Source: Pseudomonas sp. ATCC PTA-122608
GTDB lineage: Bacteria; Pseudomonadota; Gammaproteobacteria; Pseudomonadales; Pseudomonadaceae
Direction: 5' to 3'
NCBI RefSeq assembly: GCF_001952855.1
Contig: NZ_LPNO01000024.1
Coordinates: forward strand, 62,001-126,000
Length of the DNA stretch: 64,000 nt
Under the pieces are notes generated by a model. It worked only from the letters and a program-made list of their open reading frames with translations. It ran no database searches and was not told where the DNA came from. How positions within the stretch are numbered: position 1 is the stretch's first letter; each line of letters starts with the position of its first letter. Below, in pieces: positions 8,030 through 15,956 of the stretch. Position numbers and translations under genes: made by a program.

Positions 8030-8977
8030 ATGCCCGCAAGCCGATCCGCCCTTTTCGAGCAACGCCCCGCCGAGCTGGAAGTGATTCTGGCCGAGCCCGA
8101 GCATGGCTTTCGCTGGTACGAACATGACTATCCGTTCGAACTCGCTCGCTGGAACCATCACCCCGAATTCGAAATCCACCTGATCCGCCAGGGCAGCGGC
8201 AAGCTGGTGGCGGGCGACTATATCGGCGCATTTGGCGCCGGCCATGTGGCGCTGATCGGCCCCGACCTGCCCCACGACTGGATCGGCGACCTCGCCCCGG
8301 GCGAGTACCTGACGGGGCGCGATGTGGTGTTGCAGTTCGACGGTGCCGCGCTGCTGGCCCTGCGCACCACGCTGCCTGAGCTGGGCGACCTGCAAGGCCT
8401 GTTTGACCGGGCCCGGCGCGGCCTGGAGTTCACCGGCGAGACGGCACTGAAGGCCGCACAACTGCTGGAATCCATCGGCCCTGCCCAAGGGCTGGCGCGC
8501 CTGATTCTGTTCATCCAGCTGCTGCACACCTTGATGCAGGCGCCGTCCGGGGAAGCCCATCGCCTGGCCAGTGCCTGTTACACGCCAAGCCTGGACGCCC
8601 GTAGTTCGGAGCGCATTCACAAGGCTTTCGACTACCTGATGACGGAGTTGACCGGCGACCTGCGACTGTCGGTGATCGCCCAGCGCCTGGACATGAGCGA
8701 GCCGGGCTTCTCGCGGTTCTTCAAGCGTGTCACCGGCCACGGCTTTATCGACCTGATGCGCAAGTTCCGGGTGCAGCGCGCCTGTCGCTTGTTGCTGCAA
8801 AGCGAAATGTCAGTGGCCGATATCTGCTTTGAAGTGGGCTACGCCAACCTCTCCAACTTCAACCGGCACTTTCGCATCGAGATGAACCAGACACCCAGCG
8901 AGTATCGAAGGGAAACGGCGATGTACCTGTTCAACCGCAACGGTGATCAGGCGCTGCCGTTTACCAAGGCGCATTGA
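8030..8977 (+). CDS. AraC-family regulator, MtlR-like
   Basis: A 315-residue regulator with an N-terminal cupin-like effector domain (HHPEFEIHLI, GPDLPHDW) and a C-terminal pair of AraC helix-turn-helices (about residues 205-300; DLRLSVIAQRLDMSEPGFSRFF and VADICFEVGYANLSNFNRHF). The architecture and divergent position beside a polyol-binding protein match activators of mannitol/sorbitol catabolism in fluorescent pseudomonads. The ATG at 8030 follows an AGAAGGG sequence. The last 31 bp overlap the convergent kinase gene. Confidence 0.85.
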   Translation: MPASRSALFEQRPAELEVILAEPEHGFRWYEHDYPFELARWNHHPEFEIHLIRQGSGKLVAGDYIGAFGAGHVALIGPDLPHDWIGDLAPGEYLTGRDVVLQFDGAALLALRTTLPELGDLQGLFDRARRGLEFTGETALKAAQLLESIGPAQGLARLILFIQLLHTLMQAPSGEAHRLASACYTPSLDARSSERIHKAFDYLMTELTGDLRLSVIAQRLDMSEPGFSRFFKRVTGHGFIDLMRKFRVQRACRLLLQSEMSVADICFEVGYANLSNFNRHFRIEMNQTPSEYRRETAMYLFNRNGDQALPFTKAH

Positions 8978-9756
8978 GCCAGACGCGCCACTTCCAGTTC
9001 CCTATCGGCCCGGTGCCGCTGGTCGTCCTCCAGAAACCACGCCGCCGACAAACCGGCGTGCGCCACCACCCATTGCAACAGGCGCTGGCGCTCAAGGCCC
9101 GCGGCCCCGGCGATGATCTCGATCTGGCGTGCAAATCGCGCCGGATCGGTGCAAGTGGGCAAATCCGGATTGCAGATCAGGTTCGCGTAGTCATAGCCGC
9201 GCTCGCCGGTCACCCGCTTGGGATCAATCGCCAGCCAGCCCCGGGGGCCGAAATCGAGGATGTTGTCGTGGTGCACATCACCGTGCAGCACCACCGGGTC
9301 CTGAGGTGAAGCCAGCAGGCTGCGGGCCGTGGCGGCACACTCGCGTATCCGCCCGCCTTTACCCTCAGCGGCGAGCCACAGGGAGCGGAACCAGAGCTCC
9401 AATGAGTGCAAGCCCGCCGGTGGCGACGGGCGCGGCGCATGCAACAACGCCACGGTGGCGCAGGCAATGCGGCTGGCTCCATCGTCCTGGCCGTTGAGGG
9501 CCATGTGCATCAGCGAACCCGGGCCGGTTGCGCGCTCCATCAGCACCGCATCGCCGTCATGCAAAAACACTCGCGCAGCGCCCTCGCCGGCCCACCAGGT
9601 CATCAACTCGCCGCCGAGCTTTTCCTCAGGCTCGCGGGCGATCTTGAGCATCGCCGGCTGCCCGTCCCAGCGCACCGGCAGCAGGTCGCTGCCGGGGGTG
9701 ATGATGGCGTCACCCTCGGGTGTCAGGTTCCAGCGTTTCAAATAGTGATCGAACAT
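8947..9756 (-). CDS. Aminoglycoside/hydroxyurea phosphotransferase-like kinase (APH(6) family)
   Basis: A 269-residue protein-kinase-fold small-molecule phosphotransferase. Brenner's motif is visible as HGDVHHDNIL near residue 158 and the metal-binding DPK (IDPKRVTGERGYDYANL) follows, both as in streptomycin 6-kinases and hydroxyurea resistance proteins. The start at ATG 9756 fits the family N-terminus; an upstream alternative adds unrelated residues. Its chromosomal setting does not suggest an acquired resistance gene, and the natural substrate is unknown. The 3' end overlaps the AraC gene by 31 bp. Confidence 0.82.
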   Translation of the reverse strand: MFDHYLKRWNLTPEGDAIITPGSDLLPVRWDGQPAMLKIAREPEEKLGGELMTWWAGEGAARVFLHDGDAVLMERATGPGSLMHMALNGQDDGASRIACATVALLHAPRPSPPAGLHSLELWFRSLWLAAEGKGGRIRECAATARSLLASPQDPVVLHGDVHHDNILDFGPRGWLAIDPKRVTGERGYDYANLICNPDLPTCTDPARFARQIEIIAGAAGLERQRLLQWVVAHAGLSAAWFLEDDQRHRADRELEVARLAQCALVNGSA

Positions 9757-9894
9757 CGGACGACTCCCAGTGCGAGGTCCTGCAGGATGCCACACACGTC
9801 TTCATCCGGTCCGTTACGTTTCTGACCAAAAGGCCGACTAAATCGCACTTTTCTCAATTCCTTCATGCAATTGACACAAATTGGTACAACCTGT

Positions 9895-9906
9895 GCAAAC
9901 GTTTGC
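9895..9906. promoter_or_regulatory. LacI-family-type palindrome upstream of the nucleoside porin gene
   Basis: GCAAACGTTTGC is a perfect 12-bp palindrome with a central CG, the shape recognised by LacI/GalR-family repressors such as PurR or RbsR. It is 74 bp upstream of the tsx-like gene and just downstream of a TTGACA (9871-9876) that could act as a -35 box. A role in nucleoside/purine control is inferred. Confidence 0.55.
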
Positions 9907-9980
9907 GGAACGAACTTGGCCACCAGGTTCACCTCAACCCGAAGAATCGGGCCACAACCGCGTAAGAACAGGGATTTTCA

Positions 9981-10937
9981 ATGCAACCCACTTCCAGACG
10001 GCCCGCGTCGGCCACCCCTTTTGCTGTTTCCCTGCTACTGGCTGCCGTTACGGGAGTACTCAGTGCACCCATTTTGGCGCAGGAAAAACCCTCCGATGAC
10101 TCAGCACAGGGCGAAACCCTGGCCCCCGAAGCCAGCCCTTCCAAAAAAGGCGTGTATCTGTCGGACTGGTTCAACCAGGACCTGACGGTAATCGGCAGCA
10201 AAGACATCAGCTTCGGCCCCAAACCCGCCGATGACGTGTACCTGGAGTACGAATACTTCGGCCGCAAGGGCCCGTTCGAACTGTATGGCTACGTCGACAT
10301 CCCGAAGATCTTCGGCATCGGCAACAGCAATGACAAAGGCGCGTGGGACCACGGCTCCCCAGTGTTCATGGAGCACGAGCCGCGTATCTCCATTGACTAC
10401 CTGGCGGGCCGCAGCCTGGCCATCGGGCCGTTCAAAGAGTGGTACGTGGCGTTTGACTGGATCTACGACCACGGCAGCAACAAGGCCAACCGCGCCAACA
10501 CCTTGTACAGCGGCCTCGGCACCGACATCGAGACCCACTCGCGGGTCAACCTGTCGGCCAACTTCTACGGCCGTTACCAGTGGGAAAACTACGGCGCCAG
10601 CAACGAGTATTCGTGGGACGGCTACCGTGCGCAGATGAAATACATCGTGCCCATCGGCAGCTTCGACAATGGTGCGTCGCTGACCTATATCGGCTTCACC
10701 AACTACGATTTCGGCTCGGACCTGCACAAAGACAACCCTGCGCGCACCGCCAACTCCCTGGTTGCAACAAACGTGCTGTTGTATTCGTTCACTCACCTGC
10801 GTTTCACCCTGGTAGGCCGTTACTTCCACAATGGCGGCAACTGGGAAGACGGCAGCGAGCTGAACTTTGGCGACGGTACTTTCCGCGCCCGCTCCAACGG
10901 CTGGGGTTACTACGCCGGTGTGGGCTATCAATTCTGA
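9981..10937 (+). CDS. Tsx-family nucleoside-specific outer-membrane channel
   Basis: A 318-residue outer-membrane beta-barrel with a signal peptide (cleavage near ILAQ) and the family sequence YLEYEYFGRKGPFELYGYVD, ending in aromatic F (GVGYQF), as expected for BAM-dependent barrel insertion. Tsx/OmpK-type porins admit nucleosides. The gene is followed after 20 bp by a NUP-family gene on the same strand, so the two probably form a nucleoside uptake/utilisation operon under the upstream LacI-type palindrome. The ATG at 9981 has an AGGGA ribosome site. Confidence 0.9.
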   Translation: MQPTSRRPASATPFAVSLLLAAVTGVLSAPILAQEKPSDDSAQGETLAPEASPSKKGVYLSDWFNQDLTVIGSKDISFGPKPADDVYLEYEYFGRKGPFELYGYVDIPKIFGIGNSNDKGAWDHGSPVFMEHEPRISIDYLAGRSLAIGPFKEWYVAFDWIYDHGSNKANRANTLYSGLGTDIETHSRVNLSANFYGRYQWENYGASNEYSWDGYRAQMKYIVPIGSFDNGASLTYIGFTNYDFGSDLHKDNPARTANSLVATNVLLYSFTHLRFTLVGRYFHNGGNWEDGSELNFGDGTFRARSNGWGYYAGVGYQF

Positions 10938-10957
10938 GTGTGAACAAGGAGCAGTAG

Positions 10958-11995
10958 ATGAAGACCTTTACCCGCCTTTCTATCGCCATCGGCCTGGCCG
11001 CCGGGGCGCTGTTGCCGCAGGTCGTGCTGGCTGATGCAGTGGCCCCGATCAAGCCCAAGGTGATGCTGATCACCATGTTCGCCCCTGAGGCGCAGAACTG
11101 GATCGACCGCCTGGAGCTCAAGCAGGAAGTACGCGTGCCGGGCTTGTCGGCCGAGTATCCGGTGATTCGCTGCAACACCCAGGACGTGTGCCTGCTGGTC
11201 ACCGGCATGGGCCAGACCAACGCCGCCGCCTCGACCCTGGCACTGGCGTTGTCGCCCAAGTTCGACCTGCGCCAAAGCTACTTCCTGATTGCCGGGATTG
11301 CCGGGATCAACCCGCACCACGGCACCATCGGCACCGCCGCGTGGGCGCATTACCTGGTGGAGTTCGGCACCCAATGGGAGCTGGATTCACGGGACGCGCC
11401 GAAGGACTGGCCGACCGGCTACATCGGCATCAATACCAAGGGGCCGAACGAGAAGCCGCCACTGGACTACAAGACCGAGGTGTTCGAGCTCAATCCCAAG
11501 TTGCAAGCCAAGGCGTTTGCGCTGTCGCAGAAAGTCGAACTCAGTGAAAGCAAGGAGTCCACGGCCTGGCGCAAACACTATCCCTACGCGCCGGCCAATC
11601 AGCCGCCGCAGGTCACCCAGTGCGACACCCTGGCCGGCAATACCTGGTTCTCCGGGACTCGCCTGAGTGAGCGCGCCGAGGTCTGGACCAAGTTGCTGAC
11701 GGACAATAAAGGTGTGTACTGCACCACCCAGCAGGAAGACAACTCCACCTATGAAGCGTTGCTGCGGGCCAGCCGTGAAGGGTTGGTGGACATCAAGCGC
11801 CTGGCGGTGGTGCGGGCCGGTTCCGACTTTGATCGGCCGTATCCGGGCTACAGTGAAGTGGACAACCTGTTGAAGTACGCAGACCAGGGCGGTTTCGTGC
11901 CGGCGCTGGAGAACCTGTACCGCACCGGAAATCCGCTGGTACAGGCGATTCTGAAGAACTGGTCGGCGTGGGAAAAAGGCGTTCCCGAAGCCTGA
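10958..11995 (+). CDS. NUP-family purine nucleoside permease / periplasmic nucleoside phosphorylase-like protein
   Basis: A 345-residue exported protein (signal peptide to about residue 25, VVLA-DAV) of the family named after the Candida purine nucleoside permease. No membrane helices are seen beyond the signal peptide. The segments VMLITMFAPEAQNW, VTGMGQTNAAAS and AGIAGINPHHG resemble the fold of purine nucleoside phosphorylases. A soluble periplasmic nucleoside-processing or binding role is therefore more plausible than transport; that is inference. AAGGAG precedes the ATG. It is coupled to the Tsx porin gene. Confidence 0.82.
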   Translation: MKTFTRLSIAIGLAAGALLPQVVLADAVAPIKPKVMLITMFAPEAQNWIDRLELKQEVRVPGLSAEYPVIRCNTQDVCLLVTGMGQTNAAASTLALALSPKFDLRQSYFLIAGIAGINPHHGTIGTAAWAHYLVEFGTQWELDSRDAPKDWPTGYIGINTKGPNEKPPLDYKTEVFELNPKLQAKAFALSQKVELSESKESTAWRKHYPYAPANQPPQVTQCDTLAGNTWFSGTRLSERAEVWTKLLTDNKGVYCTTQQEDNSTYEALLRASREGLVDIKRLAVVRAGSDFDRPYPGYSEVDNLLKYADQGGFVPALENLYRTGNPLVQAILKNWSAWEKGVPEA

Positions 11996-12007
11996 ATAAA
12001 GATCAAA

Positions 12008-12096
12008 TGTGGGAGCGGGCTTGCTCGCGAATACGGTGTGTCAGCCAATACATTCGGCACTGTTCCACCGCATTCGCGAGCAAGCCCGCTCCCACA
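12008..12096. repeat. REP doublet (TGTGGGAGCGGGC family)
   Basis: Inverted copies of TGTGGGAGCGGGCTTGCTCG flank a 41-bp centre, in the gap between the convergent NUP and oxidoreductase genes. The right arm is followed by a partial extra copy (AAGCCCGCGCCCACA). Confidence 0.9.
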
Positions 12097-12121
12097 CAAG
12101 CCCGCGCCCACAATGAGCGGG

Positions 12122-13081
12122 TCAGGGCAGGAAGATCATCTTGTCTGCACTGCCCCGGTTCACTTCCTCAAAGCACTGCACACCTTCAGCCAGCGACACT
12201 TCCCGCAAACCGGTCGGCAGCGGCAGCAAATCCTCATCGAAGAACCGCCCGAACTGCTCCAGCATCACCGCGCACTGTTCGCAGTTGTAGAGCAACGAAT
12301 TGATCCCCACCACCGAACCACCCTTGCGGTACAACGCCAGGGCCGGCAGTTGCACGTGCCCGTCCACCGGCGCGGCAATGATTGCGATACGGCCAAAAGG
12401 TGCGAGTGCCGCCACCGCTGCCGGCAACCAGAAGCCGGTGGTGTCAAAGATCACATCGGCGCCGGTATCGAACAGCGCAGTAACCTGCCCTCCCAGCGCT
12501 TCCGGCTGGCCCAGTAACAAGCCCTCGAAACCCTGCTCACGCAAGGCCTCGACCTGTTCCGGCCGACGCACCGCCCCAAGCACCTGGGCCCCGCGAATTT
12601 TCGCCAGGGCCAAAGCCGCACTGCCCACAGCACCATTGGCACCAATCACCAACAAGCGAGTGCCTTTGCCGACACCGCTGCGCTCAAGGGCATCCCACGC
12701 CGTGGTGTACGGTACGCCGAGGCTGGCGGCCTGGGCAAAGCTCAAATGGCTGGGCTTGTGCGCCACGCCCTTGGCCGACACGGTGAGGTACTGGGCGTGG
12801 GAACCGTCAGCGAAAAAGCCCAGGTCGCGACCGGTGCCCCAGACTTCCTGGCCGACCAGTTCCTGCGGACCTTCCACCACCACCCCGGCGAAGTCCCGCC
12901 CGGGAATGCGTGGCAAGGTGGTGTAGGGAAAACGCCCGAGCACGTTCTTCACATCGCTGGGGTTCAACCCGGCGGCCTTAATCTGCACCAGGACTTCACC
13001 GGCCGCCGGCACCGGCGTGGCGACGTCGACGTAAGCAAGGGCGGCGAGATCGCCGGTGGCGGAAAATTGCAGTGCTTTCAT
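12122..13081 (-). CDS. Zinc-type alcohol dehydrogenase-like / quinone oxidoreductase (MDR family)
   Basis: A 319-residue medium-chain reductase with a GroES-like N-terminus (GLNPSDVKNVLGRFP, IPGRDFAGVV) and a Rossmann domain containing VIGANGAVGSAALALAK. The zinc-ligand cysteines of true alcohol dehydrogenases are absent, so it is of the NADPH:quinone oxidoreductase (QOR) type acting on quinones or enones. The ATG at 13081 is chosen over a TTG six bases upstream. It follows the small XapX gene by about 30 bp on the same strand and probably shares its transcript. Confidence 0.87.
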   Translation of the reverse strand: MKALQFSATGDLAALAYVDVATPVPAAGEVLVQIKAAGLNPSDVKNVLGRFPYTTLPRIPGRDFAGVVVEGPQELVGQEVWGTGRDLGFFADGSHAQYLTVSAKGVAHKPSHLSFAQAASLGVPYTTAWDALERSGVGKGTRLLVIGANGAVGSAALALAKIRGAQVLGAVRRPEQVEALREQGFEGLLLGQPEALGGQVTALFDTGADVIFDTTGFWLPAAVAALAPFGRIAIIAAPVDGHVQLPALALYRKGGSVVGINSLLYNCEQCAVMLEQFGRFFDEDLLPLPTGLREVSLAEGVQCFEEVNRGSADKMIFLP

Positions 13082-13111
13082 GGCCAATATCCATCGAGGT
13101 TAAAAAGGGTT

Positions 13112-13285
13112 TCAGGACAACCAGGCGCTGACCATCTGCCGGCCCATGGGCCAGAGCTTCTCTCCCATCAACATGCCCATCAGCCCGACCAGGGCGATGG
13201 CAGGAGGCGCGGGCGAGCGAAAGTCCAGGGCACCGTAAATCACGCCGACCGACAGGCCGATGGCCAGGGAAATCAGGTAATTCAT
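13112..13285 (-). CDS. XapX-domain small membrane protein
   Basis: A 57-residue protein with two hydrophobic stretches (residues 3-20 and 29-42). The conserved SPAPPAIALVGLMGMLMGE segment is the signature of the XapX/DUF1427 family of small inner-membrane proteins found near oxidoreductases and xanthosine loci. Function is unknown. It is located between an AraC-type regulator gene and the quinone oxidoreductase gene, all on the minus strand, suggesting a small regulated operon. Confidence 0.8.
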   Translation of the reverse strand: MNYLISLAIGLSVGVIYGALDFRSPAPPAIALVGLMGMLMGEKLWPMGRQMVSAWLS

Positions 13286-13374
13286 GGAACACTCCGCAGC
13301 AAGGGTTGATGCGGGCAGTGTAGGGAAGCCAAATCCGAAGCATCGGCCAACTGCTTCAGGATTTCGGCCAAGCC

Positions 13375-14139
13375 TCAGACGGGATACTGCGACGGCGCCA
13401 TCCCCAGTTCGCGGCGAAACATGTCGCTGAAACTGCTCGGCGAATACCCCAGGGAACGGGCGATAGCGCTGACCGGCTGGCCCTGGATCAACTCGGCCAC
13501 GGCGGTGGCCAACTGCACCTGGCGGCGCCACTCGGCAAAGCCCATACCCAGGCTGTTCTGAAACAGCCTGGCCAACGTACGCACGCTGGCACCGGCCGCT
13601 TCGGCATGCTGTTCAAAAGGAATATCCAGGGAGGGTGACGCCATTACCGCCTGACAGGCACTCGTCAGGCGTCGATCGGCGCCCACGGGCAAGGCGATAC
13701 GGATCGGCGAGCGTCGGGCCCGCTGCAGTTCCAGCAGGGCCAGGCCAACCACGGCCTCGTAGTAGGCCTGGTCACCCTGGTCGCCCTGCTCCACCAGCGC
13801 CACGATCAGTTCGCGAAGCAGCCCGCCGACCTCGATCACTTGCACTTGGCTGTCCAGGGTCGCCGCCAGCGCCGGGCGCAGGTAGATGTTGCGCATCTGC
13901 AAGTCCGACACCACGCGTATCCCGTGCTCGACACCCGGCGGCAGCCAAACCGCGCGCTGGGGCGGCACCACCAACGCTTCCTGGGGTGTCTCGACCCACA
14001 TCACGCCGCTCATGGCATAGAGCAACTGGCCCCAATCATGTTGATGGGGCTCGATGTACAACCCGCGCGGGTAAGTGCGCGCCAAAGGTTGCACGGGGAC
14101 GGCGTGATCACTGAGGTCGGGCGGCGCGGCGAGGGCCAT
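13375..14139 (-). CDS. AraC-family transcriptional regulator (cupin sensor)
   Basis: Encodes about 254 residues from the ATG at 14139. The sensor has the cupin pattern IEPHQHDWGQLLYAMSGVMWV and WLPPGVEHGI; the C-terminal AraC domain shows the second helix-turn-helix VSAIARSLGYSPSSFSDMFRRELGMAPSQYPV. An in-frame ATG at 14256 would add 39 non-conserved residues and overlap the divergent small gene's start, and has no Shine-Dalgarno. The start is therefore uncertain. It likely controls the XapX/oxidoreductase genes downstream; inference. Confidence 0.82.
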   Translation of the reverse strand: MALAAPPDLSDHAVPVQPLARTYPRGLYIEPHQHDWGQLLYAMSGVMWVETPQEALVVPPQRAVWLPPGVEHGIRVVSDLQMRNIYLRPALAATLDSQVQVIEVGGLLRELIVALVEQGDQGDQAYYEAVVGLALLELQRARRSPIRIALPVGADRRLTSACQAVMASPSLDIPFEQHAEAAGASVRTLARLFQNSLGMGFAEWRRQVQLATAVAELIQGQPVSAIARSLGYSPSSFSDMFRRELGMAPSQYPV

Positions 14140-14254
14140 GGAGGGCACATCATTCAGGGCGGAGAGCCATGATAAGACCTGCGGCGGATAATCCGAGTGA
14201 ATTTTTACCGCGTCAGGAGGGTCACTTAAAGACACAGGGAGGGTTAACGGGTCC

Positions 14255-14497
14255 ATGACTAACGCAAAACTTTTCGTGATCGACTACACGCTGCATGGCC
14301 AGCCCAAGTCGTTCATCATCCGTCTGGAAAAACTCGACAACGCCGAAGCCTGGCATTGGGCAAGTTGCGATGCCGGCGTAGGCCGTATCGGGCGCTTTGC
14401 CCGGGAGCAGGTGAAGAAGACGAGCCAGCCCCAGGCCGAGAAATTCGGTATCGAAAACGTGCAGTGGCGCCGCTCGGATGCGCGCTCCACTGCCTGA
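14255..14497 (+). CDS. Small conserved Pseudomonas protein (DUF6555-like)
   Basis: An 80-residue soluble protein beginning MTNAKLFVIDYTLHG, with a Trp-rich centre (AEAWHWASCDAGVG) and a basic C-terminal half. I recognise it as a Pseudomonas-restricted family of unknown function, probably DUF6555. A good ribosome site (AGGGAGGG) precedes the ATG. It is divergent from the AraC gene and followed by a REP doublet. No role can be assigned. Confidence 0.7.
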   Translation: MTNAKLFVIDYTLHGQPKSFIIRLEKLDNAEAWHWASCDAGVGRIGRFAREQVKKTSQPQAEKFGIENVQWRRSDARSTA

Positions 14498-14511
14498 AAA
14501 CTACCTGAAAA

Positions 14512-14613
14512 CTGTAGGAGCGAGCGTGCTCGCGAAGGTCGTTAACGATAACGCGGGGCATTTGGTGCCCCGCGCCGCTCTCGGTTTTTTCGCGAGCAAG
14601 CTCGCTCCTACAG
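14512..14613. repeat. REP doublet (CTGTAGGAGCGAGC family)
   Basis: Inverted arms CTGTAGGAGCGAGC...GCTCGCTCCTACAG enclose about 55 bp that itself contains a GCGGGGCA/TGCCCCGC hairpin. The arm sequence differs from the TGTGGGAGCGGGC family elsewhere in the window; a relative occurs at 34403-34505. Confidence 0.88.
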
Positions 14614-14629
14614 GTACAGGTCGTTCGCG

Positions 14630-14800
14630 TTAGCCGTGGGCGGACTTGGCGCATTCGCATCCGGTCGCCGATGCACAAGGCTCACCATGGGCATGATGCT
14701 CGGCGCAGCCTTGGCAGCAGTACCCCTTGCCATCCTTCATCACTGCGGTTTTCCCCAACTGGCAGTTGCAGTGAGGGCAGGCGCATGTTTTCTCTTGCAT
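14630..14800 (-). CDS. Bacterial metallothionein
   Basis: A 56-residue cytoplasmic protein with ten cysteines (positions 6, 8, 11, 13, 28, 29, 32, 42, 48, 50) and several histidines. The pattern CACPHCNC...YCCQGCAEHHAHGEPC...GCEC is that of the SmtA/BmtA family, which sequesters Zn, Cd and Cu through Cys/His clusters. An AGGAG precedes the ATG at 14800. It appears monocistronic, between a REP doublet and the YdcZ pair. Confidence 0.92.
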   Translation of the reverse strand: MQEKTCACPHCNCQLGKTAVMKDGKGYCCQGCAEHHAHGEPCASATGCECAKSAHG

Positions 14801-14892
14801 GGTCAGACTCCTTTTTCGTGGTCGTCCAGGTGTGGCGAACGCCGGCACCTCAAGCAGTGACTATAGGCAATGATTCAAGGTTCAAAGGCCCT

Positions 14893-15348
14893 TCAGTCAG
14901 CCCGACGAGCGTTGCTGCGATACATGAACACCAGGGCCAGCGCCAGGCAGAGCATCGCCACGATCCGGCTGCCGGACAGTTCGATCGCCGGGTTGCCGAG
15001 CCAGCCAAAGTTGTCGATCAGCATGCCCATGCCCAACTGCCCCACAATCACCGCCACCGTCGCCACCGCCGTGCCCACAATCGGTACCGCGCCGACCATC
15101 ACCATCATGTACACCACCCCGAACAACGCGCCGGTCAGTTGCCATTTCGGCACGTCCAGCAGGCTGACGGCGTGGGCTGGCTCGAAGAACAGAATCAGCA
15201 AGCCCGTACTGATCGCGCCCACCACAAAGGTCAGCAGACTGCTGCGCAATACGCCCACCGCCTGCCCGAGACGGCCGTTGATGGCGGCCTGCACACTCAA
15301 TACCGCACCGGCGGCCACGACCAACACCAACAATAGAATCAGGTTCAT
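14893..15348 (-). CDS. DMT-superfamily YdcZ (DUF606) half transporter, copy B
   Basis: A 151-residue inner-membrane protein with five predicted hydrophobic helices, the half-size DMT unit of the YdcZ/DUF606 family. It contains the family sequences KWQLTGALFGVVYM, AVPIVGTAVATVAVIVGQL and LIDNFGWLG. Its start lies 4 bp beyond the stop of a paralogous gene, and the two share residues around the conserved GQxG...IDxFGW motif. Half-size members commonly pair as heterodimers; substrate unknown. Confidence 0.85.
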   Translation of the reverse strand: MNLILLLVLVVAAGAVLSVQAAINGRLGQAVGVLRSSLLTFVVGAISTGLLILFFEPAHAVSLLDVPKWQLTGALFGVVYMMVMVGAVPIVGTAVATVAVIVGQLGMGMLIDNFGWLGNPAIELSGSRIVAMLCLALALVFMYRSNARRAD

Positions 15349-15352
15349 CGAC

Positions 15353-15838
15353 TTAACCTCGCGCAATCAGAACAAGTGCCACCACAATCAACGCCAGTGC
15401 AATCCAGCGCTCAACATTGACCCGCTTGCGGGCGGTGCCGAACCAGCCGAAATGGTCGATCAACACGCTTTTGCCTACCTGGCCCGACAAGATCGCAATC
15501 ATGGTCATCGCGATGCCGATATGTGGCGTAGCCAGGGTCAACACCACCACGTACATCGGCCCCAGGAAGCCGCCGATCAGTTGCCAGCGCGGCAGGTCGG
15601 TCAACGCCGGGCCCTTTTGCGGGCCGCTGAACAGCAACAGCAAAAACAGGATCGCCGAGCCGACGCCGAAGATACTCAAGGTCGCCCACAAGTGGCCGAC
15701 CTGCACACCCAGCGGGCCCAGCAAGCCGGCCTCCACCGACAAGCCCATGCCGGCGAAAATCACCAGCGGCAATAGCAACAACCGAAGAAACGTCTTGGGC
15801 CTGGCCTGAGCCACACCCGCCACTGAAGAAGCCTGCAT
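15353..15838 (-). CDS. DMT-superfamily YdcZ (DUF606) half transporter, copy A
   Basis: A 161-residue five-helix membrane protein, paralogous to the gene immediately downstream (shared RWQLIGGFLGPMYV, SGQVGKSVLIDHFGWFG). Its longer polar N-terminus (about 16 residues) distinguishes the two. It starts the minus-strand operon, is divergent from a LysR regulator, and is likely controlled by it through the inverted repeats in between. The pair probably forms a small-molecule exporter. Confidence 0.85.
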   Translation of the reverse strand: MQASSVAGVAQARPKTFLRLLLLPLVIFAGMGLSVEAGLLGPLGVQVGHLWATLSIFGVGSAILFLLLLFSGPQKGPALTDLPRWQLIGGFLGPMYVVVLTLATPHIGIAMTMIAILSGQVGKSVLIDHFGWFGTARKRVNVERWIALALIVVALVLIARG

Positions 15839-15891
15839 ACATCACCTGCGCGTTAGGGAGAGGAACAATGGCGCGCATTATCCGGTGGCAC

Positions 15892-15946
15892 TGCTGTGCG
15901 ATAAATGGGAGCATGCCGACAACACCTTTGCGTAATTCGCACAGCA
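15892..15946. promoter_or_regulatory. LysR operator region between the YdcZ pair and its divergent LysR gene
   Basis: Two features are visible. A perfect 10-bp inverted repeat TGCTGTGCGA (15892-15901) / TCGCACAGCA (15937-15946) has a 35-bp centre. Inside the right part, TGCG-N5-CGCA (15929-15941) satisfies the T-N11-A LysR rule. The right arm abuts the Shine-Dalgarno of the LysR gene, so binding should autorepress. Confidence 0.55.
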
Positions 15947-15956
15947 AGGAGTCATG

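Noticed and set aside
9871..9906. Complete sigma-70 promoter for the tsx-like gene
   Set aside because: TTGACA is good, but no acceptable -10 box occurs at 16-18 bp spacing, so only the palindrome was annotated.
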